A stretch of DNA of 21,150 nt from CAZTHC01 sp964613425 (lineage in GTDB: Bacteria > Bacillota > Clostridia > TANB77 > CAG-508): NCBI GenBank assembly GCA_964613425.1, contig CAZTHC010000017.1, positions 1 to 21,150 on the forward strand. The letters run 5' to 3'. Shown here piece by piece: positions 1 to 7,607 of this stretch (within the stretch, counting starts at the first letter, position 1; each line of letters starts with the position of its first letter). The notes below the pieces were generated by a model, which saw nothing but the letters and a program-made list of their open reading frames with translations, ran no database searches and was not told the origin of the DNA. The translations under genes and the position numbers were made by a program.

Positions 1-675
1 TTTTTCAATTAATAATCCCATTTTTCTTGAACCTTCATCATCAAGGCTTACATATGTAGTTGGAATTAATTGAACTTCTGCTTCTGCAAATATTAAACCG
101 TTCTTTTCTAATTCTTCTCTAACTTTTGAAAAATCTTCTGGTGCTGTTGTTATTTCATAACAATCTTCGTCAGCTTCAAAGTTTTCTGCTCCAGCATCTA
201 TTGCCATTAACATTAAATCATCTTCTGATAAATTTGTAACACTTTTTTCTATAACAATAACACCTTTTTTATCAAACATGTATGAAACGCAACCTGTTGT
301 TCCAAGGTTTCCACCAAATTTATCAAATATATGTCTAACATCTGCTGCTGTTCTATTTCTATTATCTGTTGAACCTTCAACAATTATTGCAACTCCATTT
401 GGCCCATAACCTTCATATGTAACTTCTTCATAACTTTCGTTGTTTCCAGCTCCAGCAGCTCTTTTAATTGCATTTGCAATTGTATCATTTGGCATATTAT
501 TTGCTTTTGCTTTTGCAACAACATCCCTTAATTTTGAATTTCCTACTGTATCTGGTCCACCTTCTTTAACTGCCATTAATATTTCTCTACCTAATTTTGT
601 AAATACTTTTCCTCTTGCTGCATCTGCTTTTCCTTTTTTTGCAGCTATATTATGCCATTTGCTATGTCCTGACAT
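1..675 (-). CDS. yebC: YebC/PmpR family transcriptional regulator (3' end cut by window)
   Basis: DNA-binding regulator of the YebC/PmpR/TACO1 family; members act as transcription regulators or, in more recent work, as helpers of translation through difficult peptide stretches. The start is the ATG at 675, which reads MSGHSKWHNIAAKKGKADAA, the highly conserved family N-terminus, and is preceded by a GGGAGG ribosome binding site. 225 residues are visible without a stop; full-length members are about 240-250, so only the last 15-25 residues lie outside. The segments YEGYGPNGVAIIVE (about residue 88 on) and GNLGTTGCVSYMFDKKG (about 120 on) are typical. It has its own strong promoter (713-741) and so appears to be a separate unit downstream of the adhE pair. 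Assignment is firm; the exact cellular role is not shown by sequence. Confidence 0.96.
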   Translation of the reverse strand, partial: MSGHSKWHNIAAKKGKADAARGKVFTKLGREILMAVKEGGPDTVGNSKLRDVVAKAKANNMPNDTIANAIKRAAGAGNNESYEEVTYEGYGPNGVAIIVEGSTDNRNRTAADVRHIFDKFGGNLGTTGCVSYMFDKKGVIVIEKSVTNLSEDDLMLMAIDAGAENFEADEDCYEITTAPEDFSKVREELEKNGLIFAEAEVQLIPTTYVSLDDEGSRKMGLLIEK

Positions 676-712
676 TATAATTCCTCCCTTATTTTGTATT
701 GTAATATGTGTT

Positions 713-741
713 ATTATAGCATAATGTTTATATTTTGTAAA
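713..741 (-). promoter_or_regulatory. Sigma-A type promoter for yebC
   Basis: On the minus strand, -35 TTTACA (736-741) and a perfect -10 TATAAT (713-718) are separated by 17 bases. The -10 lies about 40 bases upstream of the yebC ATG and 42 bases past the end of the phosphotransferase gene. No intrinsic terminator with a U-tract is visible between the two genes. Confidence 0.85.
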
Positions 742-759
742 ACATTTTGTTTTATCTTA

Positions 760-1521
760 CTATTGATAATCTACTATATCTATCCATCTTTTCAAAAATT
801 CTTGTTCTTCTTCTTTTTCTTTTGTCATTTGTGTTGCAGCAACTATTGGTAACCATCTTTGTATATTTCCTTTTGGAATACCACTTTCTTTTGAAAATAA
901 ATTCAAATATTTTTCTGCTAATCCAGCTTTTCGTTGCATTGAAAATATTAAGAATGTTCTTGCAGCATCTGCAGATGCATTACCTTGTGTTGCATGAGCC
1001 CAGTCTATTATATTGTACTCACCATTTTCATTTACAATAATATTACTTGGGTTAAAATCCCCATGGCATAGTTTTGTATGGTTTTTCATTCCATCTAATC
1101 TTTGCAATAATTCATATCTTGTATTTTCTTCAATGTTTGTACACTCATTTAGTTTTCTTTTAAATTTATCCTTTATTGAACTAAGTAATGGAACTTTTTT
1201 TGATAAAATTTTTATTTGAATATCTACAAAAAACTTTAAATATTCATCTTCTTTTTCTGGATATTCTTGCATTAATACATCTAAAGGAGTTCCTTCTGCA
1301 TACTCCAAAACTAATGCCCATTGGTCATTTATTTTTGTTACTTGCTCCAATTTTGGAATGTTTAAATCTGTACCTTCTTCAACTCTAGCTTGGTTTAGCG
1401 CTTCGTTTAATATGTTTGCTTTTGAATAATCTGAGTTGAATAATTTTATTGTTTTGTTATTATCTGTATACACAGTTTTAGTTGGTCTTTCAGCAATTAC
1501 ATTATTTAAATTATATTCCAT
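760..1521 (-). CDS. APH/choline kinase-like phosphotransferase
   Basis: Protein of 253 residues with the aminoglycoside phosphotransferase/choline kinase fold, expected to transfer phosphate from ATP to a small-molecule hydroxyl in the cytoplasm. Visible kinase-like residues: Lys26 in TIKLF and Glu40 for ATP positioning, the catalytic loop HGDFNPSN (residues 153-160, with Asp155 and Asn160), and the metal-binding Asp173 in IIDW. The substrate cannot be told; nothing specifically indicates aminoglycosides, and choline, sugar or amino-sugar kinases share these motifs. The ATG at 1521 overlaps the TAA of adhE by one base (TAATG), and its ribosome binding site lies in the last adhE codons, so translation is probably coupled to adhE. 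No promoter of its own is seen. Family is firm, function open. Confidence 0.88.
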   Translation of the reverse strand: MEYNLNNVIAERPTKTVYTDNNKTIKLFNSDYSKANILNEALNQARVEEGTDLNIPKLEQVTKINDQWALVLEYAEGTPLDVLMQEYPEKEDEYLKFFVDIQIKILSKKVPLLSSIKDKFKRKLNECTNIEENTRYELLQRLDGMKNHTKLCHGDFNPSNIIVNENGEYNIIDWAHATQGNASADAARTFLIFSMQRKAGLAEKYLNLFSKESGIPKGNIQRWLPIVAATQMTKEKEEEQEFLKRWIDIVDYQ

Positions 1522-4130
1522 TATTGTTCACCTCCATAATATGCTCTTAAATACATATCTTTTATTTCACTTATTAATGGATATCTTGGGTTTGCACCAG
1601 TACATTGATCGTCAAAAGCTTGTTCTGTCATTTCGTCTAACCTATTTAAAAAGTCTTGTTCTTCTACTCCATATTCTCTTATTGTATTTTTAATTCCTAT
1701 CTTTGCTTTTAATTCATTTATTGCATTAATCAAATTGTTCAATTTTTCTTCATCTGTGTTTCCACCTAAATTTAAACTTTCTGCAATTTCTGCATATCTT
1801 CTTAATGTATGTGGATGGTCATATTGTGGAAATGTTCCCATTTTAGTTGGAACTTCACTGCTATTAAATTTTAAAACTTCGTTTATAAGCAAAGCATTTG
1901 CAATTCCATGTGGAATATGATGAAACGCTCCTAATTTATGTGCCATTGAATGACATACTCCTAAAAATGCATTTGCAAAAGCCATACCAGCCATTGTTGC
2001 AGCGTTTGCCATTTGTTCTCTTGCTTCTGGGTCATTACCACCATTTTCATAAGCTCTAGGTAAATATTCAAATATAATTTTTAAAGATTCTTTTGCTAAT
2101 CCATCTGTATATGGTGTAGCCATCATAGAAGCATATGCTTCTAAATCATGAATTACTGCATCAATTCCAGAAGCTGAAGTTAATCCTTTTGGTGCATTCA
2201 TCATCATATTACTATCAACTATTGCCATATTAGGTAATAATTCATAATCTGCTAATGGATATTTTGTTTCTGTTTCTTCATCTGTAATTACTGCAAATGG
2301 TGTGACCTCTGAACCTGTTCCAGCAGAAGTTGGAATAGCTATAAAATATGCCTTTTCTCCCATTTTAGGAAATGTATAAATTCTTTTCCTTATATCCATA
2401 AATCTCATTGCCATATCCATAAAATCTACTTCTGGATGTTCATATAAAACCCACATAATTTTTGCTGCATCCATTGCAGAACCACCACCAAGTGCTATTA
2501 TGCAATCTGGTTTAAAGCTTTCCATCATTTTTGCACCTTCTTTTGCAGAAGCAAGTGTTGGATCTGGTGAAACATTAGAAAATATTTCATATATTATTCC
2601 CATTTCTTCCAATTTATCTGTTATTCCTCTTGTAAAACCTGTTTCAAATAAAAATGTATCTGTTACAATAAAAGCTCTCTTCTTATCTAATACACTCCCT
2701 AATTCATCTAGTGCTACTTGTAAGCAACCTCTTTTAACATATACCTTTTCAGGTGTTCTAAACCAAAGCATATTTTCTCTCCTTTCTACGACTACTTTTG
2801 TATTTAATAAATTTCTTATTCCTATATTTTCAGAAACTGAATTGCCTCCCCAAGAACCACAACCTAATGTTAAGGATGGTGTTAATCTAAAATTATAAAT
2901 GTCACCAATACCTCCCTGTGCTGCTGGCGTGTTTATTACAATTCTAGAAGTTTTCATTGCATCATAGAATTTTTCTATTTTATCTTTTTGAGTATTAGTA
3001 TCTATATATAAAGAAGAAGTATGTCCTAATCCTCCATCTCTTATTAAACTATATGCTTTACTTATTGCTTCATCAAAATTACTAGCTCTATACATTGCAA
3101 GAACTGGTGACAATTTTTCATGTGCAAATTCTTCAGATAATTCAACAATTTCTACTTCACCAATTAAAATTTTTGTGTTTTGTGGTACTTCAAATCCTGC
3201 AAGTTTAGCTATTGTATACGCACTTTGACCTACTATTTTTGCATTTAATGCTCCATTTATAAACATTGTTTTTCTTACTTTATCTGTTTCTTCAGTATTT
3301 AATATATAACATCCTCTTTTTATAAATTCGTTTTTAACAGCTTCATAAATTTCATTCAATACTATTACAGACTGTTCTGATGCACAAATCATTCCATTAT
3401 CAAATGTTTTTGAATGTATTATCGAACTAACTGCTAATACTATATTTGCACTTTCATCTATAATTGATGGTGTATTTCCTGGTCCAACGCCTATTGCTGG
3501 CTTACCACTTGAATATGCAGATTTAACCATTCCTGGTCCACCAGTTGCAAGAATTATATCAGCAGATTGCATTAGTAAATTTGTAAGTTCTAAAGATGGC
3601 GCATCTATCCAAGCTATAATATCTTCTGGTGCTCCTGCTGCAACTGCAGCTTCTAATACTACCTTAGCTGCTTCAATTGTACTGTTTTTAGCTCTCGGAT
3701 GAGGGCTTATAATTATTCCATTTCTTGTTTTTAAAGCAATTAATGTTTTAAAAATTGCTGTTGACGTTGGATTTGTTGTTGGAATTACAGCTGCAATTAC
3801 GCCTATTGGCTCTGCTATCTTTTTCATTCCTCCAGTTTCATCTTCTTCAATTACTCCACAAGTTTTTTCATTTTTATATTTATTATATATATATTCACTA
3901 GCATAATGATTTTTAATAACTTTATCTTCTACTAAGCCCATTCCAGTTTCACTAACAGCTAATTGTGCAAGTGAAATTCTCTTTTTATTTGCTGCAATTG
4001 CTGCAGCTTTAAATATCTCATCAACTTGTTCTTGTGTATATTTTGAAAATTTTTCTTGAGCTTGCTTTACTCTTTGAAAAACCTTATCAAATGTTTCCGT
4101 ATCTCTTATTGCTTCATGTGTATCTATCAT
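1521..4130 (-). CDS. adhE: Bifunctional acetaldehyde-CoA/alcohol dehydrogenase AdhE
   Basis: Converts acetyl-CoA to acetaldehyde and then ethanol with two NADH, regenerating NAD in fermentation; family members assemble into spirosome filaments. At 869 residues it has the usual length. The N-terminal aldehyde dehydrogenase half (about 1-440) has catalytic Cys249 in NGMICASEQ and a glycine-rich ATGGPGMVKSAY. The C-terminal iron alcohol dehydrogenase half (about 455-869) has the nucleotide-binding GGGSAMDAAK (548-557) and metal ligands matching the E. coli enzyme with an offset of four: Asp657, His661, His727 and His741. The ATG at 4130 follows AGGAGG. A promoter candidate lies at 4186-4214. No convincing Rex operator is visible, although Rex often controls adhE in Clostridia. 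The downstream phosphotransferase is translationally coupled. Confidence 0.98.
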   Translation of the reverse strand: MIDTHEAIRDTETFDKVFQRVKQAQEKFSKYTQEQVDEIFKAAAIAANKKRISLAQLAVSETGMGLVEDKVIKNHYASEYIYNKYKNEKTCGVIEEDETGGMKKIAEPIGVIAAVIPTTNPTSTAIFKTLIALKTRNGIIISPHPRAKNSTIEAAKVVLEAAVAAGAPEDIIAWIDAPSLELTNLLMQSADIILATGGPGMVKSAYSSGKPAIGVGPGNTPSIIDESANIVLAVSSIIHSKTFDNGMICASEQSVIVLNEIYEAVKNEFIKRGCYILNTEETDKVRKTMFINGALNAKIVGQSAYTIAKLAGFEVPQNTKILIGEVEIVELSEEFAHEKLSPVLAMYRASNFDEAISKAYSLIRDGGLGHTSSLYIDTNTQKDKIEKFYDAMKTSRIVINTPAAQGGIGDIYNFRLTPSLTLGCGSWGGNSVSENIGIRNLLNTKVVVERRENMLWFRTPEKVYVKRGCLQVALDELGSVLDKKRAFIVTDTFLFETGFTRGITDKLEEMGIIYEIFSNVSPDPTLASAKEGAKMMESFKPDCIIALGGGSAMDAAKIMWVLYEHPEVDFMDMAMRFMDIRKRIYTFPKMGEKAYFIAIPTSAGTGSEVTPFAVITDEETETKYPLADYELLPNMAIVDSNMMMNAPKGLTSASGIDAVIHDLEAYASMMATPYTDGLAKESLKIIFEYLPRAYENGGNDPEAREQMANAATMAGMAFANAFLGVCHSMAHKLGAFHHIPHGIANALLINEVLKFNSSEVPTKMGTFPQYDHPHTLRRYAEIAESLNLGGNTDEEKLNNLINAINELKAKIGIKNTIREYGVEEQDFLNRLDEMTEQAFDDQCTGANPRYPLISEIKDMYLRAYYGGEQ
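1529..1535 (-). promoter_or_regulatory. Ribosome binding site of the phosphotransferase inside adhE
   Basis: GGAGGTG on the minus strand, eight bases upstream of the ATG at 1521-1519, is read as the Gly-Gly-Glu codons of the adhE C-terminus (YYGGEQ). With the TAATG stop/start overlap this is a classic coupling arrangement: ribosomes finishing adhE can restart on the kinase gene. Confidence 0.75.
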
Positions 4131-4185
4131 TGATTTTCCTCCTACAATTTTTTCATAAGTTCTTTAGAATTTATCTGTTTTAAAA

Positions 4186-4214
4186 ATAATATCACTAATA
4201 AATTAAAAATACAA
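4186..4214 (-). promoter_or_regulatory. Candidate promoter for adhE
   Basis: Minus strand: -35 TTGTAT (4209-4214), 17-base spacer, -10 TATTAT (4186-4191). The -10 ends about 55 bases before the adhE ATG. The elements sit just after the stop of the sleB-like gene. The region is very AT-rich, so chance matches are possible; spacing and position support it. Confidence 0.55.
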
Positions 4215-4226
4215 GGTTATATATAT

Positions 4227-4922
4227 TTATTTACAAAACCTATGATTTCCTATTACAACGGTTAATGGTCTAGACCATATCCACGCACTTTTTGCTGTAT
4301 TGGGATTGAAATAATATATAGCTCCATAAGAAGGGTCCCAACCATTCATAGCATCTTGTGCAGCCTTTTTTGCTGTAGCATTTGGTGCTAAATTTATTTG
4401 GCCATCACTTACAACACTGAACGCTCCTGGCTGATATATTACTCCTGCAACAGAATTAGGAAATGACGGATTTTTTACTCTATTTAATACAACAGAAGCT
4501 ACTGCAACTTGTCCAGTATAGCTTTCTCCTCTAGCTTCTGCATAAACTAATCGTGCTAATAAGTTTAAATCTGAATTATTTACAGATGTGCCACTTGTAG
4601 CATTTGTGTATATTCCCATTGCTGCTAATGTTTTCGGCCCTGCAATTCCATCAACTGTCAAACCATTTTTAGACTGAAACCATTTTACGGCAGCAACAGT
4701 TTTACTTCCATATATACCATCTATATTCCCATTATAATATCCCCAACGCTTTAATTTTGTTTGTATTGTAGTAACCTCTTGACCTGTAGAACCATATTTT
4801 GATAAAGCATATGATATATTTATGTCTTCTCTAAAAAACACATTATAACTTACAAAAAATAGTATAAGAAATATCATTAAAACTGATATTATAGTTCGTA
4901 TTCTAAATAATCCTTTTTCCAT
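4227..4922 (-). CDS. sleB: SleB-type cell wall hydrolase (spore cortex-lytic enzyme family)
   Basis: Peptidoglycan hydrolase of 231 residues. An N-terminal hydrophobic segment (about 11-30) acts as a signal or anchor. A PG_binding_1 domain (about 41-104, with DGIYGSKTVAAVKWFQ and DGIAGPKTLAAM) is followed by a Ser/Thr/Asn linker and the SleB Hydrolase_2 domain (about 118-231). The catalytic glutamate is Glu129 in VYAEARGE; SVVLNRVKNP and GAIYYFNPNTA are further family signatures. SleB is a lytic transglycosylase that degrades spore cortex muramic-lactam peptidoglycan during germination, which suggests a spore-forming host. Related SleB-like enzymes (for example CwlJ-like or vegetative hydrolases) make the exact role less certain. 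The ATG at 4922 follows AAGGTGG, which lies in a 12-bp palindrome. It is 68 bases downstream of fhs. Confidence 0.88.
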   Translation of the reverse strand: MEKGLFRIRTIISVLMIFLILFFVSYNVFFREDINISYALSKYGSTGQEVTTIQTKLKRWGYYNGNIDGIYGSKTVAAVKWFQSKNGLTVDGIAGPKTLAAMGIYTNATSGTSVNNSDLNLLARLVYAEARGESYTGQVAVASVVLNRVKNPSFPNSVAGVIYQPGAFSVVSDGQINLAPNATAKKAAQDAMNGWDPSYGAIYYFNPNTAKSAWIWSRPLTVVIGNHRFCK

Positions 4923-4931
4923 AAAAAAACC

Positions 4932-4943
4932 ACCTTATAAGGT
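4932..4943. promoter_or_regulatory. 12-bp perfect palindrome over the sleB-like ribosome binding site
   Basis: ACCTTATAAGGT is a perfect 12-bp palindrome and contains the AAGG part of the Shine-Dalgarno sequence. A second perfect palindrome, CCAAATTTGG, lies 22 bases upstream at 4966-4975. Either could bind a dimeric regulator, but palindromes of this size also arise by chance in AT-rich DNA. Confidence 0.25.
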
Positions 4944-4990
4944 AAAATATTTAAAAATATTTTCTCCAAATTTGGTGATTATATACAAAT

Positions 4991-6652
4991 TTAAAAAATT
5001 CCTATTATTTCATCATTTTCATTTATATCAATTTGTTCTGCTGCTGGTTTTTTAGGTAAACCTGGCATTGTAAATATATTACCTGCTAAAGCTACAACAA
5101 ATTGTGCTCCAGTCTTTAGTATTACATCTTGAACATGTATATTAAAAGGCTCTATGCATTCTAAATTTTTTGCATCATCTGAAAAAGAATATTGTGTTTT
5201 TGCAATACAAATAGGTAAATTTCCATAACCTAATTCTTCTATCTTTTCTATATTTTTTAAGCTTTCTTCTGAAAATTCTACATCTTGTGCTCCGTAAATT
5301 TTCTTTGCAACTTTTAAAACTTTATCTTTTATTGGCTCATCTAAGTTATATATTGGTTTAAAGTTATTATCTTTTTCACATAATTCTACAACCTTTTGTG
5401 CTAAATCTTTTGCACCATCTCCACCATTTCCCCATGCTTCTACAAGGCTCATAGATATATTTTGTTGTTTCAATTTTTCTTCTAAAAACTTAATTTCTGT
5501 TTCTGTATCATGAGCATATTTATTTATTGCAACAATTACATTTAATCCAAATTCATCCTTAATATTTTTTATATGTTGCATTAAATTGCCCAATCCTCTT
5601 TCTAAGAATTCTATGTTTTCATTTTTAACATCTTCTATTTTCATACCGCCATGGTATTTTAAAGCCTTAAGAGTAGCTACACATACAACTGCATCTGGAC
5701 TTTTACCTAATATTCTAGTTTTAATATCTAGAAACTTCTCTGCACCTAGGTCTGCACCAAATCCACATTCTGTTACTGTATAATCTGCTAACTTTAATGC
5801 CATTTTTGTAGCTATTATGCTATTACATCCATGTGCAATATTTGCAAATGGACCACCATGTATTAAAGCTGGTGTATGTTCTAATGTTTGTACTATATTT
5901 GGATTTATTGCATCTTTTAATAAAACAGTTAAAGCTCCTTCTGCCTTCAAGTCTTTAGCTTTTATTTCTTTTCCTTCTTTATTATATCCTATAACAATGT
6001 TAGCAATTCTATTTTTTAAATCGTGAATATCTTTTGCTAAGCAAAAAATTGCCATTATTTCTGATGCAACAGATATATCAAAACCATCTAATCTTTGAAC
6101 AATATTCTTTTCATTAGATAAGCCAGTATTAATTACTCTTAATTGTCTATCATTTACATCTAAACATCTTTTCCAAATTACTTTTTCAAAGCCTAATTCG
6201 TTTCCAAAATATATATGATTATCTATTAAAGCAGATAATAAATTATTCGCTGCAGTAATTGCATGAATATCACCTGTAAAATGAAGATTTATGTCCTCCA
6301 TAGGTGCAACTTGAGCATATCCTCCTCCAGTAGCGCCACCTTTAATTCCAAAAACTGGACCTAAAGAAGGTTCTCTTAACGCAAGAATTGATTTTTTATT
6401 TATCTTTCTTAGTCCATCTGCTAGTCCAATAGAAATTGTTGTTTTTCCTTCTCCTAATGGTGTTGGGTTAATTGCTGTAACTAATATTAATTTTCCATTT
6501 TCTTTATTTTGTAGTTTTTCCATAATACTGTTAGAAATTTTTGCTTTATATTTTCCATAACATTCAACATCTTCTTCATTTATACCTAATTTGCTAGTTA
6601 CATCTAATATGTTATTTAATTTAACTTTTCTTGCTATTTCTATATCCTGCAT
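4991..6652 (-). CDS. fhs: Formate--tetrahydrofolate ligase
   Basis: Joins formate to tetrahydrofolate with ATP to give 10-formyl-THF, supplying one-carbon units for purines, for initiator tRNA formylation (fmt is in this window) and, in acetogens, for the methyl branch of the Wood-Ljungdahl pathway. The 553-residue length is normal. The ATP-binding P-loop is PTPLGEGKTT (residues 63-72), and the conserved EPSLGPVFGIKGGATGGGYAQV-type region follows at about 93-115. The C-terminus, GNIFTMPGLPKKPAAEQID, is characteristic. The ATG at 6652 follows TAGGAGG. Only ten bases separate it from the yuiD-like gene, so the two are probably co-transcribed and may share the structured leader at 7160-7334. Presence alone does not prove acetogenesis. 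Confidence 0.98.
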   Translation of the reverse strand: MQDIEIARKVKLNNILDVTSKLGINEEDVECYGKYKAKISNSIMEKLQNKENGKLILVTAINPTPLGEGKTTISIGLADGLRKINKKSILALREPSLGPVFGIKGGATGGGYAQVAPMEDINLHFTGDIHAITAANNLLSALIDNHIYFGNELGFEKVIWKRCLDVNDRQLRVINTGLSNEKNIVQRLDGFDISVASEIMAIFCLAKDIHDLKNRIANIVIGYNKEGKEIKAKDLKAEGALTVLLKDAINPNIVQTLEHTPALIHGGPFANIAHGCNSIIATKMALKLADYTVTECGFGADLGAEKFLDIKTRILGKSPDAVVCVATLKALKYHGGMKIEDVKNENIEFLERGLGNLMQHIKNIKDEFGLNVIVAINKYAHDTETEIKFLEEKLKQQNISMSLVEAWGNGGDGAKDLAQKVVELCEKDNNFKPIYNLDEPIKDKVLKVAKKIYGAQDVEFSEESLKNIEKIEELGYGNLPICIAKTQYSFSDDAKNLECIEPFNIHVQDVILKTGAQFVVALAGNIFTMPGLPKKPAAEQIDINENDEIIGIF

Positions 6653-6662
6653 AAAAAACCTC

Positions 6663-7103
6663 CTATAATATTAATCCGGCTATTATTCCTATTAAAGCTC
6701 CAACAACTACTTGTATCGGTGTATGTCCCAAAACTTCTACTAATCGTTCTTGTACTTCTATATTTGATAATCCTGGAGTTGAAACAATTTTGTTTAACAT
6801 TTTGGCTTGTTTACCAGCAGCTCTTCTAACTCCACATGCATCATACATTACAATAAATGCAAATATTAGTGAAATTGCAAAAAATGCTGAATTATATCCT
6901 TCATATTTACCCACAAGTGTACACAAAGAAGTTACAACTGCTGAATGTGAGCTTGGCATACCTCCTGCACCCAAAATTCTTTTAAAATTAAATTTTTTTT
7001 CTTTAAATAAATCCCATATAACTTTAAAAGTCTGTATTGCAAGCCATAAAAGTAATGGTGTATATATGTATTTATTTGTAATTATTTGTATAAGGTCTTC
7101 CAT
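6663..7103 (-). CDS. Divergent PAP2 family (DUF212/YuiD-like) membrane protein
   Basis: 146-residue integral membrane protein of the DUF212 family, related to the acid phosphatase/haloperoxidase (PAP2) superfamily. Visible motifs: GGMPSSHSA (residues 47-55), YDACGVRRAAGKQA (87-100) and GHTPIQVVVGALIGI (126-140). Hydrophobic segments lie at about 13-29, 72-88 and 130-146. The substrate of the family is unknown; a lipid phosphate is a reasonable guess from the SSH and GHT motifs. In many Clostridia this gene lies near xseB and the isoprenoid genes ispA and dxs; here it sits between xseB and fhs and neither isoprenoid gene is adjacent. The ATG at 7103 follows AAAGGGG. It is preceded by a long leader holding a stable hairpin. 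Confidence 0.88.
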   Translation of the reverse strand: MEDLIQIITNKYIYTPLLLWLAIQTFKVIWDLFKEKKFNFKRILGAGGMPSSHSAVVTSLCTLVGKYEGYNSAFFAISLIFAFIVMYDACGVRRAAGKQAKMLNKIVSTPGLSNIEVQERLVEVLGHTPIQVVVGALIGIIAGLIL

Positions 7104-7137
7104 TTAAATTCCCCTTTATTATTTCATAATATAAATC

Positions 7138-7172
7138 TTTAACAATATAAATGAATGTTTAACAATATAAAT
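7138..7172. repeat. Two direct copies of a 15-base repeat upstream of the yuiD-like gene
   Basis: TTTAACAATATAAAT occurs at 7138-7152 and again at 7158-7172, twenty bases apart (about two helical turns), 35-70 bases upstream of the yuiD-like ATG. The spacing would suit paired operator sites or a local duplication. I could not place a convincing promoter in this stretch. A perfect 12-bp palindrome, TGAAAATTTTCA, lies just upstream at about 7177-7188. Confidence 0.5.
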
Positions 7173-7334
7173 ATATGAAAATTTTCAAAAATGCTCGTTC
7201 AAAAAATTATCACAGAAACTCTAAAAAAATTCCATGGCACCCTTCCAAGGCAAGCTTGAACTCTTTCCATAAAATTTTTTAAGAGTTTCTAACTCAATTT
7301 TTATCAATGCGCTTTTTTCAAATTTTATATATTT
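7160..7334 (-). ncRNA. Candidate structured RNA in the xseB-yuiD leader
   Basis: This gene-free stretch can fold as minus-strand RNA into a long hairpin. Two 24-base arms (7267-7290 and 7214-7237) pair with one U-U mismatch and two adjacent G-U wobbles around a 29-base loop (7238-7266) that is much more GC-rich than its flanks. Beyond a small symmetric internal loop a further 7-bp AAAAAUU/AAUUUUU stem can form. The motif AACUC in the 5' arm can also pair with a GAGUU copy just upstream (GAGUU-AGA-AACUC, 7283-7295) or with an AAGAGUU in the loop (7259-7265), so at least three pairings compete. This could be a leader switch, a small RNA or a fossil inverted-repeat element. It matches no RNA family I can identify from memory, and no U-rich terminator directly follows the main stem. 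Confidence 0.45.
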
Positions 7335-7586
7335 TTATTGTAATGTTTTGTAAATTAATTCTTCTGCAATAAAACTTTCTTCCTCGTATTGTCCATTTTT
7401 ACTTACTAAAATATTTATTTTCTTTTCAGCATTTTCTAAAAGTTCATTGCAATTTTTAGAAATCTTAATTCCTTCTTCGAATTTCTTTACAGAATCTTCT
7501 AAATTCAAATTACCATTTTCTAATTCTTGTACTATAGTTTCTAAATTCTTTAAGTTTTCTTCAAAACTAATTTCTTTTTCCTTCAA
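7335..7586 (-). CDS. xseB: Exodeoxyribonuclease VII small subunit
   Basis: 83-residue helical subunit that binds several copies per XseA chain to form exonuclease VII, which degrades single-stranded DNA in both directions to oligonucleotides. The family signature is clear: SFEENLKNLETIVQELENG (residues 7-25), then LEDSVKKFEEGIKI. The start is TTG at 7586: AGGAGG lies eight bases upstream and there is no nearby in-frame ATG that keeps the signature. Unusually, it is not adjacent to xseA; a small membrane-protein gene and a 97-bp repeat lie between them. It follows that small gene by 21 bases. Length is typical. Confidence 0.95.
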   Translation of the reverse strand: MKEKEISFEENLKNLETIVQELENGNLNLEDSVKKFEEGIKISKNCNELLENAEKKINILVSKNGQYEEESFIAEELIYKTLQ

Positions 7587-7607
7587 ATGAATTCCTCCTA
7601 TAAGATT

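Noticed and set aside
760..1521. Aminoglycoside resistance gene
   Set aside because: Only general kinase motifs are present, the gene is coupled to adhE, and many housekeeping kinases share the fold.
4131..4226. Rex-type operator upstream of adhE
   Set aside because: The gap has TTGTAAAT-like half sites but no TTGTTAA-N4-TTAACAA palindrome; the match is no better than expected in AT-rich DNA.
7160..7334. 6S RNA, SRP RNA or tetrahydrofolate riboswitch
   Set aside because: The long hairpin recalls 6S RNA in outline, but there is no large central bubble; the GGAAGG of the loop lacks the rest of the SRP helix 8 motif; and no THF riboswitch core is visible although fhs is downstream.
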